Positions 46,301-58,170 are shown, numbered from the stretch's first letter. The stretch is DNA of 64,000 bases from Edaphochlamys debaryana (GCA_016858145.1 JAEHOE010000012.1:682001-746000); one strand, 5' to 3'. Notes: a model not told the origin generated them from the letters alone. Program-made: numbers and translations.

Positions 46301-47802
46301 TGTTCTCCAGCTCCAGGTGCCGAAGGGAGGAGCAGCGCCGCAGCTCGGCTGGGGGTGGAAGAGGAGAGAAGTGAAGGGTGTTCGAGGTGGTAGGAAGGGG
46401 CTGGGGCTGATCAGCTCATACCTCTACCGGTCCCACACCTCTATTGGTCCCACACCATCTACTTGTCCCAGCCCCGCGACAGACCAGGCGTCGTCCCTTC
46501 CGTCCCAGGCCCTCACACCCGCCCCACCCGGCAGCGCCGTGAGCTGATTGTGGTCCGCCGCCAGCACCTCCAGCACCGACAGCGCCGACAGCTCGGGGGG
46601 CAGGGAGGTGAGGCGGTTGTGGGAGAGGCGCAGGATGCGCAGGGGCGCCAGGGAGCCCACGGCGGCGGGCAGGGAGGCCAGGCCGCAGGCGGAGAGGTTC
46701 AGGTTGGCCAGGGAGCGCCAGGACCGCACCTCGCAGCAGCTGGGCAGGCGGTTGGGGGGAGAGCGGGTGGGCGGGTTGATGTGTGAATGGGGGAGCGGGT
46801 GGGCGGGTGGGTTGGGCGCAAGGAACACAACATGCGCGGATGCTCGCCGGGGCGGACAGGGACAGGCCCGTGGTTTGCTATGCGACAGCACACCCGCACC
46901 CGCCCGCCCACCTGCACCAGAAGTTCCCGAACCCATCCGCCCCCCGCAGCTTCCACACGCCCGCCAGGTCACAGTGCTTCAGCAGCGCCGTCAGCAGCGC
47001 CTCGGGGGCATTGCCTGCGGGCAACAGGGAAGGGGGGCAGGGGGAGGGGAGGGGACGGAAGGGAACACGGTGGGAGGGTCTCGACTCGACCTGGGGCATT
47101 ACGCGCCACATGGGGCGGAAGCCACGTAAGGGAATCGGTCCAGCCCTCTATTGTTTGTGGTCCAAGTTTAGCAGAGAAGGCATGGGCGCGGGGCCAAATG
47201 GGAACCATGGGCCCCCGGCACCCGTCTGAAGGGACGCGTACGCAGCTTCGACCGCCTTCCCGCCCTGCCCTAGAGTTGGGCCCTTGCGTTACGGTCGTCC
47301 TGACAGTACCGGCACCGCCGGTAGCGCCCTGCGGTTTGGCTTGCTCCAGCGCAGGGTGGCTGCCAATCCCTGCCCTTTCTAGAAGGGCCACCCGGGTAGG
47401 CTAGGGCCCCCCTCCGCTTGGGCCCCTCCAACCCCCCCCCCAATCGACCGCACCCGTGGAGGAGGTGCGCACCACCTGCAGGCACCGCAGCGCCGGCGAC
47501 AGAGCCGCTACTGACAGCTTGGCGCTGACCCCGGCCAGGGGGGAAGCGCGAGGCTTGAGTTTGAGCACCACGCGCTCCTCCAACCGGTCGAACGCCACGC
47601 GCGATTTGGCCTGCGTGAACCGCGCCAGGACCGCGTCCTCTGCCTCATCGGAGTTGAACTCGAACTCCACCGTCGCGAGCGCGATCGGGAGGCGCACAGC
47701 TGCGGCGTGCACGCCCTGCTGTTGCTCCGGACTGTCGCGCCCGTACTCAAGGACCAGCTTGAAGCTGTCCGGCTGTCCACCAAACACACGGCGACTGAAC
47801 AT
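37389..47802 (-). CDS. LRR-ARM-patatin phospholipase A, plant pPLA-I type
   Basis: Predicted acyl hydrolase of phospho- or galactolipids. Twenty-one exons: 47454-47802, 46912-47014, 46528-46739, 46242-46348, 45931-46037, 45672-45787, 45337-45499, 45044-45158, 43520-44858, 43145-43285, 42784-42926, 42373-42540, 42094-42171, 41667-41858, 41456-41524, 41065-41258, 40636-40765, 40143-40354, 38359-39953, 38017-38207 and 37389-37871, giving 2068 residues. Residues ~117-290 are leucine-rich repeats (LANLNLSACGLASLP, LRILRLSHNRLTSLP). ARM-like helices follow (ACRTLGALAGLGLATAR, ALTALANLAFSRDNKLKI), split by a Gly/Ala/Ser/Pro-rich insert. The patatin domain shows the oxyanion loop DGGGMRG (~897), nucleophile GTSTG (Ser ~932) and DGA (Asp ~1135). 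Arabidopsis pPLA-I has the same order at roughly 1300 residues; here low-complexity inserts and a long C-terminal region add about 750. Intron 4 uses a GC donor. Confidence 0.88.
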
Positions 47803-48156
47803 CGTGGTGTGAGCCGAGGGCTGGGCCCTCTACAAGCTAGGGATTCGCAACATACATCGTGTTTTGGGGCCGAAGCAGTGTGCAGTAGGCGCGTTCTCAG
47901 AACGCTCGCACCGTGGAGCTATTAAGGGCTAGTCAAGGTCACTGGGGCGCGCTGTGCCAAACGCCTGCATCGTAGGGCTGCCAAATCCCGCAAGGCGTGC
48001 GTCTGCACTCCAAAGCCTCCCGCATTGTTACTTCTCTTAACAGATTGTTGCAAAGGCAGGCAGGCAAGGATAGAATGGCACGAGCCTGAGGCTCTTTGCG
48101 AGCGAAGCAACGACTGAGGTGCTCGGTGGGGCCCGCCCAGGGCCGCATCCGCTGCC
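47803..48156. promoter_or_regulatory. Head-to-head promoter region, phospholipase and WDTC1-like gene
   Basis: 354 bases separate the two opposed start codons. Both 5' UTRs and promoters must fit here. No clear TATA box is seen. The right limit depends on the uncertain first exon of the WD40 gene. Confidence 0.4.
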
Positions 48157-51100
48157 ATGTCGACCCAAAACACCGCCACACTGCTGGCAGGCGTGGCCGT
48201 GAGCAGTCTCAGCGGAAAGGCGAGTTCGAGCAACTGTCGCGGCGTTTTCGTCAGCGATGCCCACCTCTTGAGCCCCTGCCCGGTGTCCAAACAGACTTTT
48301 GGGTGACGTGGCCTGAGACGGGGTTCCAGGCGGGGTGCGAGAGCGGCACCGTGCTCATGTCAGAGCCATGCCCCAGACGCTCTCCTCGCCCCAACGCTTC
48401 CGCGCCCACCCGAAGTCCCTCACTCGTGGACGCTGACGCCTCTTGGGACCATGGTGCCCCGTTGCTTGCGCAGGATTCCCTCCGGTACTCCCGGGGCCTA
48501 CATTTCCCCCAGCACTATGCAGCGAAGCTACGGGTGGGTCCTCGCCGCGACGGAGCCGCGGAGCATCGTCGCGTGTCCCAGGCCCAGCCGTCCCAGCCGT
48601 CTCGCACATGCCGGGCTGCAGCCCGTGGGCTCCGCCTTCGCGTCCGCTTCCCCCCCGGAAATGCCATGCCCCTGCACCCGACGCGCCCACCCAACCCCCT
48701 CCCCACCACACCCCACCACCACCCCAGGTGGAGCACACGCTCCAGGGCCACAATGGCTGCGTCAACCGCATGTCATGGAACGCAGACGGATCACTGCTGG
48801 TGTCTGGCTCAGACGACCGACGGGTGCGGCGCATCTTGACAGGCGCAGGGCAGGCGCAGGGCATTTAGTCAGGCGGCGAGTGCCTGGGTTGAGTCCCCAC
48901 ACCGCGCCCGCAGTTGCCCCTATCCCTGCCGTTGTCTCCCTCTTCTGCGTCGCGAACGACGAACCCGGCCGCTCCGCCCCCTCCTCTCCCTCCAGGCCAT
49001 CATCTGGCACTACCCCGACGTTGACCGCACCCCCCTGGCCCTCTCCACGGAGCACCGTGCCAACATCTTCGGAGCCCAGTTCCTGCCCTGCACGGGCGAC
49101 CGCCGAGTGGTGACAGGTGCGAGCGCGCCCCTTGTGCAACCCGAGCCTCGCCCCCTGCACACGTTGCCACCCCTGCACACGTAACACGGCAGCCACTTGG
49201 CTCACCACGATTGCCTGGGGCTCATTCACACTTGTTCTAACCAACCGTCAACACCCCCTCCGCCGCCGCTCCCCCCCCTCCCCAGGCGCCATGGATGACA
49301 CGGTGCAGCTGCACGACCTGGAGTCCTCCCCGGCGACGGGGGGGCCGGGGCGGGGCGGGGCGCGCGCGCGGCAGCAGGCGCAGCCGGGCATGCGGCGGCA
49401 GGTGCGGGCGTGCGGGGAGCATACAAGTCTCCTGAAGCCAGGTTTGCCAGCTCGCATGTTGGGGTGAAGGGCTTGGGTGCCTGTCCGATGACGTGTGGCG
49501 GCAGGGCAAGCGGTTCTCCAAAGGCGTGCCCGCTCTCGCCTCACTCTGTGCAGGTGGGGGTGGGCAACGTGCAGCTGGTAATGCCCCGCACCAAGGTCTA
49601 CCTCTCACACAAGGACCGGGTTAAGGTGGGGCTGGGCGGGGTTTTGGAGGGGGTGCTGATGCGGTGGTGTATGGGAGTGTAAGGGTTGAAGCATGAAGCA
49701 GCAGAGACATGGAAAGCGCCGCCCCGCCACAGGACATCGAGACCGAGCCCCTCAACCCCCACAACTTCTGGTCGGGCGGGGAGGACGGTGTGGTACGACA
49801 GTACGACACGCGTGCGCCCAACCAGCAGGAGTGGGCAAGTCCCACTGTCCTCGTACAGGTGGGCGGCTCCCGGGTAGCCCCAAAACTCTCCACCCTCTTG
49901 CGTGTGGCTGCTCGCCCTCGTGGCAGTCCCGATGTGCGTGTGTGCTCAGCTTCGCCACCTCCCTTGCCTGCCAGGTCCGGGATGGCCACCGCACGGTGCA
50001 GGTTAAGAGCCTGGACATCAACAAGGTAAGGGCCGGGGAGAGGGCGGGAGCGCTGGCCCATGAGAGCAGGGACATTGCAAAGGATGCAAAGCGCCAAGGA
50101 GACCCCCATTGATCACGTCGATGCAGCTGACACCCCTGCTCCAACAATGCCCCCCCGCGCCCCCCCAGGCGCACCCCCACCTGCTGGCGGTGGCCGGGTC
50201 CGACCCCTACATCCGCCTCTACGACCGCCGCCGCCTGGGCCCCGGCTCCTGGAAGCGCCGCGGCTCCACCCCGGCGGTGCTGGCCCTGGCGCCCCCGCAC
50301 CTGCCCCTGCCGACCCAGGCGCGGCACGGGCGCGCGCACGCCACCTACGTGTCCTTCTCCAACAAGGGCGACAAGGTGCGGGTGTGTGTGGAGGGAGCGA
50401 AGCGCGGGTCGCGGGGTGTCTCACACCAAGTGTTTGAGCACATGCCCTGCACGCCATGCGGTGACCCTCGATGGGCTGGAGTGGACGGCTGACTCGCTCA
50501 CTGCTCCAACCCAACCCGTCCCGCCCCCGCAGCTGGTGACCACGTACCACGGCGACCACGCCTACGCCTTCGACATCACCTCAGCGGGGGGCCTGGCGGC
50601 GGCCTTCGCGGCGCCCACGGGGCCCGGGCCGGGCCTGGCGGTGACCGCAGGGGCCTGGGCTGGGCCCGGGCCCGTGCACCGGGCGGTGGCGGCGGCAGCG
50701 GAGGCGGAGGCGCGGGGCTCGGGCGGAGGAGGCGGCAGCGAGGGCGGCACGGGGTCACCTCGCAGCGGGTGAGGCCGGGGCAGGGGGTTATGAGGCCCGG
50801 GACAGGGTTAATCAGGGCAGCGCCGGGTTGGGGCCGTCATGATGGGCCGCAGCTTGACTCCCGTCTGTCGCCAAAACGCCTCCCAGGCTCAGCCTCAAGC
50901 ATGTGATCCTTGCCCCTTGCCTCATCCCCTCCTCGCCCCTCCCCCCCTGCCCCCAGCGGCGGCTCCCCGCTGCCCCCCCGCGCGGAGGAGGCCAAGGCCC
51001 GCGGCAACAGCGCCATGTTCGAGCGGCGCTGGCCCGCGGCCGTGGCGGCGTTCGGCGAGGCGCTGCACTGGGCGCCGGGCGCACCGCTGCTCTACGCCCT

Positions 51101-54100
51101 GCGAGCGGGTGAGCGCCTGGGTGGGGGTCAGGACAGGCGCTGCTGCTGTGGGTGGGCACTGCTTGTGTAACCTTGCGACCTGTGCCGCTCAAGGACAGCT
51201 AGACAGCTGGGCGTGCGCCTCATCCGGTACCGCCCCGCCCCCGCCCCCGCCCCGCCCCCACCGCAGAGGCGCTGCTGGGCCGCGGCTGGGTGGGCGACGC
51301 GGCGCTGGCCCTTCGCGACTGCGACACGGCCGTGGGGCTGGACGCGGGCTTCTCCCGGGCCTACCTGCGCCGCATCCAGGCGCTGCAGGCGCTGCAGCAG
51401 TTCCAGGTGGGGGCCCGGAGGGGGTGCCTGAGGGGAGGGGGGTTGAGGGGAGGAGGCGGGGAGTGCGGATGGACCGGTGTAGAGCTGGGAGGTAAGGTTG
51501 GGTGCAGCGCGTGTGGGAGGTGGCAGGGGCTAGCGGGGAGGCTGGTGGAGTCCCAGGATGAGGGCCGGGACCCCACTCCGCCGGGAGGGAGCGCGTAAAG
51601 GGAAGCCTGGGGAGTACCAAAACGCCGCTGACGCAGCACTGAGTTTTGAACGGTGCGGCGAGAGGGACGGGAGACGGGCTGCTTGGCAGCTCTACCGACC
51701 TCAACCCGACCCCCGCACACCCGCCGCGCCGGCGGTCCGCAGTGCGCTCTGACCGCTGCCGACGAGTACCGGCGGCGCTTCCCCGGCCGCGCGGCCGAGG
51801 ACGTGGCGGCCCTGGCGGCTCAGCTGCGGGGCTCCGTGGAGGAGCGGCGGCGCACGTACGAGGCGCGGCGGCAGCAGCAGGAGCGGCGGCGGGCGCAGAG
51901 GGCGGTGAGGACGGGGCCTGGACCTGGACCTCGACTCGGACCGTCTAGGGGCGCGTGGGAGTTTGGGAAGCATGCCGTTGCTTGGAATCAGAAACTGCGT
52001 TTACCAGCACACACTTGACTTGGGCCCTTGTCCTCCGCGTCCCGTAGCAGGAGGCCCTGGCCCGAGCGCCCCGGCGGCAGGCGGGTCTGCACCAGCACCG
52101 CTCCCCAGGACCGGCTGTGGGCTCCGGGGGCGCCTCGACCGGCGGCAGCTCTGCGCCCACCGCCGCCGCCACGCCGCCGGCGCCCATCACCCCCGTCCAG
52201 CCCGCCGTCACGGCTGCCGCCACCGCGCCAAACAGCGGCCCGGCGGCCGCCGTCACGGCTGGCGTCGCCACCGCCGCCGCCACGACCACCGTTGAGGCGG
52301 CGGAGGCGGCGGCGGTGCACGACAGCCCCATGACGGAGGCTGCAGGCGCCGACGCTGACGCGGCGTCGCCGTCGGATTCTGAAGACTTCGTCGGACCGCC
52401 GCCGCCGCCGCCCACGGACCCGTACCCGGGGGACCTGGCGGCGGCCGGCAGCAGCGGTGGCGGCGGCGCGGCGGCGGCTGCAACGGCCGTACCCGGGCCG
52501 ACAACGCCGCTGCGCACCCGGCTGGCGGCTGTAGCAGGCGGTCTGGAGGGCGTGTGGGAGGGCAGCGAGGAGGGTACTGCGGATGAGGACACAGCAATCA
52601 CGGACCGCGCCACAACGGTCGGCGCGGGCTCAACGGATGCGGCGACGGCGGACTCGGAGGAGGGGGAGCCCTCCCGGGGGGCGGCAGCAGGGCCGAGCGC
52701 GAGGCCGGGAGCGGCGCCGGAAACGTCCGGGCCCCGGCCGGCCGGAGACGGCGGGAGCGAGGGGTTGGCAGCGGAGGCGGAGGCGGAAGAGGAGGAGGAG
52801 GACGACGATGAGGACGAGGCGGGGGCGGCCCGCTCCGAAAGCGGCGGCGATAGCGACCTCGAATCCTTGCCGGGGGAGGCGGACCCGGATGAGGAACTCT
52901 TCCTGCAATAGTGAGGCAGGGCCGCCGCGTGTTGCGTTTGGGAGTGGGGATGCTGTGGAGTGGGACACGAGCCGGCAGAGGCTTGGAGGGGCAGGGACGT
53001 GTGGAATGGAGGGGAGGGAGAGGCCCTGGCGCTCAGCAAATCGCTCGCAAATCTGGAGGTGGACTAGGGAGGGTCATCTAAGCTATGGTTCGTGCCCTCG
53101 CCCTCCCGGCCCGTGCTCACCCCGCCCTGCAGCTACGCCCGCGCCATGGAGCTGGTTGAGGGGTGTGCGGGAGGGAGCGCCGCGGCCCGCGCCTCGTCCG
53201 CTCCGCCCGGCTCCGCGCCCCGGGGCGCCTGGGCGGGCAGTGAGGGCGGGCGGCGCATGACGCAGCGATACGTGGGGCAGTGCAACGTGCAGACGGGTGA
53301 GGGGCTGGCATTGAGTAAGGGCGGCTAGCATGCATACCTGGCATTGGATTGCCCTTATCCTTTACACCATGACGCCACCACCGCTCACCATCCCCCAAAT
53401 GCCTGCCCCCCGCCACCCCGCAGACATCAAGGAGGCGTGCTTCGTGGGCGCGGGGGACGCGGTGGTGGCGGCCGGCTCCGACTGCGGCCGCGTCTTCCTG
53501 TACGACGCGGCCAGCGGGGCGGTGCTGCGGGCGCTCACGGCGGACGAGGACGTGGCCAACTGCGTGCAGGTGCGAGCTCACATGCAGCTGCTTGGGTGCA
53601 CTTGGCCCGGAGCTTGCCAAGCACATGGAAGCCTGCGCCTCTTTGCGGCAGTGACCAGCTGGCCTGCGCTTCTCACTTCACCTATGTTGCCCACCCTCCT
53701 CTCCGCCTCCCGCCCCGCGCCCCGTGTTCCCGCCAGTGCCACCCCACGCTGCCCGTGCTGGCCACCAGCGGCATCGAGAACGTGGTGCGCCTGTGGGCCC
53801 CCAGCGAGCCGCTACCGTCCGCCGCCGCGCTGCCCGAGCTGCAGGAGGAGCTGGCGGCGGTGGTGGCGCGGAACCAGGAGCGCATGCGGGAGGCGCCGTC
53901 CATGCTCAGGCGAGGCAAAGCGGAACAGGCGTGTGGGACATGCTCTGCAGTTGTGCTGCCCCGCCGCTTGGAGCAAGACCTCCTGACTCGTCCTTCCCTC
54001 GTTCCCTCCTTCCGTTTGTGTCTGCCCGGCCCCACCCAGGGCCTCCGCCCTTCAGCAGGCGCTGCAGGAGAACCCGCAGCTGTGGCACCTGCTCATGAGC

Positions 54101-54229
54101 CAGCTGTACCGCCGGGGCATGATGCCGGGCGGGCGGGGGCGGCCGGGGGAGGAGGCGGGCGCTGCGGGCGAGGAGGACGAGGACGAGGGCGAGGACGAGC
54201 GGCCAGAGGTGTCGTGCAGGATGGCGTGA
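48157..54229 (+). CDS. WD40-TPR protein, WDTC1/ASG2-like CUL4 substrate adaptor
   Basis: Homologues (animal WDTC1/DCAF9, plant ASG2) are DDB1-CUL4 substrate receptors. Exons: 48157-48198 (tentative), 48474-48533, 48728-48823, 48996-49116, 49286-49401, 49554-49625, 49733-49858, 49975-50025, 50169-50375, 50533-50768, 50957-51108, 51267-51406, 51743-51904, 52051-52910, 53133-53296, 53424-53569, 53737-53930 and 54040-54229, about 1044 residues. N-terminal WD40 repeats: LQGHNGCVNRMSWNADGSLL, HRANIFGAQFLP, NFWSGGEDGVVRQYD, LLAVAGSDPYIRLYDRR and ATYVSFSNKGDKLVTTYHGD. TPR-like helices lie at ~376-527 (AKARGNSAMFERRWPAAVAA). Two more WD repeats close the fold: RYVGQCNVQTDIKEACF (family hallmark) and HPTLPVLATSGIENVVRLWAP. 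A ~285-residue Ala/Gly/acidic insert separates TPR and final WD repeats. Exon 17 may end at a GC donor (53909) instead. Confidence 0.87.
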
Positions 54230-54326
54230 GGACTGGGCGGTGGAATCGAGTGAAGCAACAAGCGACTGGACCGTGGGGGGGCACAGCGGCGAGCGGCGGT
54301 TGTCGGCACGAGTGTGGCACGAGACG

Positions 54327-54337
54327 TGTAATTGTAA
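54327..54337 (+). terminator. Two adjacent TGTAA poly(A) signals, WDTC1-like gene
   Basis: TGTAA at 54327 and again at 54333, about 100 bases after the stop at 54229. Confidence 0.55.
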
Positions 54338-54437
54338 GCGGGGCCTCACGCCAGAGCGGATCGCTGCTGTCTCCTCCTTTCAGAGTTCCTATGCAGCCAG
54401 GCGCAGCCAGCAAGCGGTGGCCGTCCCCTTCCCACAC

Positions 54438-54525
54438 AATACGGCAGCCCCCGTCGCCAATACGCGTCTTTATACGCAATACGGCCCCCTCCTCGCTAAT
54501 ACGGCTTTATACGGCTCCAATACGG
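54438..54525. repeat. Cluster of AATACGG heptamers
   Basis: AATACGG occurs at 54438, 54478, 54498 and 54519, with variants AATACGC (54459) and TATACGG (54508), at spacings of about 10 and 20 bases. It lies just past the WDTC1-like gene end. Function unknown. Confidence 0.7.
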
Positions 54526-55082
54526 CGGCGCCAGCTCTGCGTTCACGTAGAAGCGCAGGCATAGCGTTGGGCATCGGCTACGGCTGAAGGGCGGGTGAGC
54601 GGCCGACCGACGCACCCGACTTAGCACCCGAGCACCCCACGTTAACCCCCCCCCCCTCCGCCGGCCCCCGTCTGCCCGGCCAGCTAGCCACAGTTCTCTC
54701 CACTGTTCCCACGCCGCACAACAACGACGCAGTCCAAATCCCCATCCGTTCTCTGTCAGTTCCCTGCGCCCCTACGCACATGCATCCCTCCCTGTCCTGC
54801 CCCTCTGCTCTCACGCCACCCCCGCCCCCAGGGTCGTGATTCTGCCCTGTCCTCCGCTCGCGTACACCTGTGCCTGCACCTGTATTCCCATGTCCTCACG
54901 CCGGCCCCACCCCCAGTACTTGACTCGTTGCTTCACTCGGCATTTCCGGCTGGAGAGCAAGACACGGCTAGTTGCACATTAACATCATCCGTCTCCCCAG
55001 AGCGCGTCTCTAGCTCTCACCTTCACACATAGGTCGTCACCGTTATGCTTCCTCTTCCCTTTCACTAGAACAGTCTCATTCA
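54526..55082. other. Spacer between WDTC1-like gene and OPR gene D, with an echo of the OPR 3' end
   Basis: No gene is seen. Bases 54886-54918 repeat exactly the 33 bases 55111-55143, which hold the last codons, the stop and the first UTR bases of OPR gene D. Confidence 0.6.
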
Positions 55083-58000
55083 CGTATGTCCGCCCGTGGC
55101 TGAACCCTAATCCCATGTCCTCACGCCGGCCCCACCCCCAGTAGCCGGCGCAGGTACGCCTTCCGCCCCGCCTCGTCCTTGATGATCTCCCACTCCCAGT
55201 ACGGCACCCGCACCACCTCGCCCGCCCCTTCCTCCCGCCCCAGCTGCCGCAATCGGAGCTCGGTGCTGCCCCTTAGCTCATGTGGGCGGGGGCTGCTGAC
55301 GAGCAGGTCGTCGGGGATGATCGTCTCCACCGCCACACGCCGCCCGTCCGGCCGCTCCACCAGCGCCTCCGCGTACCGCCCCAGGCCCTCCAACACGACC
55401 CGCTGCTGCACTGACACGATGGCGCCCTCAGCCTGGAGCTGCTGGAGCGTGAGCGCCACTGCTTCTTCCAGGGCTTCAGGGCGGGTCTTTGCCGCGAGCC
55501 TGGTTGCGCGGGCGACCGCCGCTTCCTGTGCGGCTGCAAGCAGCGGACCGCTCCTCGGGGTGTTGCCCGTCAGGGCCTCCACCTCGAGATAGGCCTGCCA
55601 CAGGTGCGCGCGCCGCTCGGGGGTCCAGCCCTTGGAACCGTCCGTCGCCCACCGCCGCTCCGCCTCGCGCAGCAGCCCCTCCACCAGGCCGCTGTGACGA
55701 GACAGCACGCCCGTGCCCATCACCGCCAGCGCCCACAGGCTGTTGCAGAGGTTCTGTGCCGTCAGCTGCTGGGGGCCTTGCCCCAGCAGCTCGCCCAGCC
55801 GTCCAGCCAGGGCGTCCACCGGCCGCTCGTCGTACAGCCGCAGGTTAGCGAGTGCCCACAGCAGGTTGGCGCAGTGCTGGGGCTCAGCACGCGACCGCAG
55901 CTGTCCTGCCGCCTCCACGGTCCGCTCCAGCAGGCGGCCGGACGCAGGCTGGTGCCGCACCAGCGCCAGCGCGTACCACAGGTTGGACCAATTCTGTGCT
56001 ATGGCCTCTTGCATCGCCCCCGGCTGCTCTGTCGCCTCCACGACTGCCGCGTACCACCTGTGCTCATCGTACCCCATTTTGGCCAATGCCCAGGTGGTGT
56101 TTGCGAAGTCTTGGGGATTAAAGCCCGCAAAGATGCGCCGCTGGCATTCCTGCGCCAGCTGCTCTGCCAGCTGCAATGCGTAGTCCCGCAGGCTTGAGTC
56201 AGCGGAGCCCAGGTTGAAGCAGCCCAGGAGCATGTTGGATAGCGCCTGGGCGGTGAACTCGTCATCGCCAGGCGCTGCCAGACGAGACGAGACCACCTTG
56301 AGTATCCCCCGGACCACTCTGGGCTGAGGTTCATGCTCCGCATCCTTCGCCAGCTCGCCCAGGGCATACAGGGCGTTTGCCAGGTCATGGCAGTTGGCCT
56401 GGTCTCCGTTGTCAGCCAGATGTGCCGTCAGGTGCTGTGTGAGGGCGGCGTTGTGGTGCCGAAGGCGGGCGCACGCCAGCAGGATGTTGGAGCTATGCCG
56501 TGTGCCGCTATCGTTGCTCGCCAAGAGGCACGCAGCACTGGCATCGAGCAGCCGTGACACATTGATGCTGGACAGCACCTGCCGCCCCTCAGAGCTCTTG
56601 TCGGCCTCCGACAGGGACCACCACAGGTTGGCGTGCTCGTTGGCCTGGGCTGTCCCAAGCAACGCTCCTCCATCTGCACTCAGCCGCTGCAGCAGCGCTG
56701 TCGCCAGGACCCCCTCCCAGTAACCCGCCTTGGCGCAGGCGTGCAGGGGGATGGTGCAGCCCGCTGCGTCCGGCCGTCCCTCCACCAGCGGCAGGTAGGC
56801 AGCGGCCAGGGTGCGGAAGACGCGGCGGTTGGTGACGGGGTCTGCACCCTGTGTCGTACCCAGCTGCAGGATAGGGACGCAACGAGGACACGATAGAATT
56901 GTAGTGCCCCTCCTCTCAACCAAGGAGGCCACATGCTGAAAGCATTACATCTCTTTCATTCACCTTTGAGGCTTTGTTGAAGGCTGTGCACATCGCCTTA
57001 GCGTTGCCGGCACTGCTCCACGCCGCCGTCTCGCTGTCCACCAGCGCCCGCAGCTCCCGCAGGTCCCGGCAGGCCACGATGTCTGCGATCGGGTTGGCAA
57101 CCTTTTTCCAATCCCGGTCGGCTCCCCAAGCGAGTCCCCTGACGGCTGCAGCGGCCGCCGTCGGCAGCAGGCCCTCGGCGTTGAAGAGGGGGCTCAGCAC
57201 TCCCCTCTGGGCCCCCGCTGCCGCCCACGGCACCGTTGCCGCCGGGGCCGGCAACTCGTCGGTCTCACGGGACAGCGAACCCAGCCATGTGCTCGCAGCT
57301 GGAGTCGCAGCTGCGCTGCCGCGGCCCCGCCCAGCGAGCCATCCCACCAAGAGGGCGCGCATGGATCGCCACCGGCGCGTCTCCCGCAAAGACTACGCCG
57401 CGGTCGCGTGTCACTGCCTACTAGCCGTGAAAGACGCGAGCGCTGTCCCGCGGCTCAGAGCTCGCGGGCGAACCGAGCAGCTGCCACCGCTCAGCGCATC
57501 GCCCAGCTGTCCCGGTTTCTGCAGCGCTGCTGTATCTCTGACAGCATAAGCTGTGTGTAGCTACGCCGTGAGGCAGGGACGGCTAGGGCTGCCAAAGGGC
57601 CCGCTTCGTGTTGTCGCTTTGCGCCAAACGGGCCCGAAGCTCTCTACCCCTCTCAAGCAGCATGAGGCATCAAGTCTATTCGCGTGGGGCGTAGAAGGGT
57701 GCAAACATGCGCGGGCACCTGAAGGGCCACGAACCTCTCGCGATCGGGCACGGGGATTTGGCCACTCGGGGGACCGTCCTGACCGACGGGGGACCGAGGG
57801 GCGTGCGGTGGGGGACCGTGGCCCGGAGGAACTGACATGTACTTCTATCCGTGTACTGAACAGTCTGTACTGGCCCGCGCATACTGATTGCCTCGTTCCC
57901 GCCTGCTTCACCCCGCCATGTCTGACCACAGTATCCCACAAGCTGCTCGCCATGCAGCCTAATCCACAACACAACGCAAGATACGCCCTACCCACTGAGG

Positions 58001-58170
58001 GCTGGTATAAACCGCCGCTGCTGCCGCGGTACCCTGCCAGCCACAGTGCTGTTAAGCCTCCTGACCAAGGCCCCCACGCAAAGTGGTCAGGCCAGCCAGC
58101 GGTACCCGTCCCTGCCTGCCCAACCCGCAGGCCGCGTGCCGAGTTGGAACCCCGCTCCGTTCAGATAGAA
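55083..58170 (-). repeat. Duplicated ~3.1 kb block, copy 2 (OPR gene D with its promoter)
   Basis: Inverted partner of 29850-32921. Shared noncoding landmarks include GTTGTGTTGTGGATTAGGC and the GCCCGTTTGGCGCAAAGCGA-like phrase upstream of the start codon, and the segment up to GGACATACGTG after the stop. Confidence 0.8.
55121..57362 (-). CDS. OPR/RAP protein (paralogue D), intact
   Basis: Two exons, 56964-57362 (133 residues) and 55121-56863, make 713 residues without interruption. The ATG at 57360-57362 gives MRALLVGWLAGRGRG, matching paralogue B; a longer frame upstream starts only with TTG. Residues 1-60 are Arg/Ala/Gly-rich, compatible with organelle import. The shared N-terminal module is LRELRALVDSETAAWS. 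OPR cores follow: FRTLAAAYLPLV, HSSNILLACARLRHHN, LANALYALGELAKD, LSNMLLGCFNLG, FANTTWALAKMGYD, WSNLWYALALVRHQP, CANLLWALANLRLYDE and LCNSLWALAVMGTGVLS. The degenerate RAP domain at ~620-710 lacks the DGPxH signature but keeps VVRVPYWEWE. Family knowledge suggests organellar RNA binding. It is the intact sister of pseudogene B. Confidence 0.88.
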
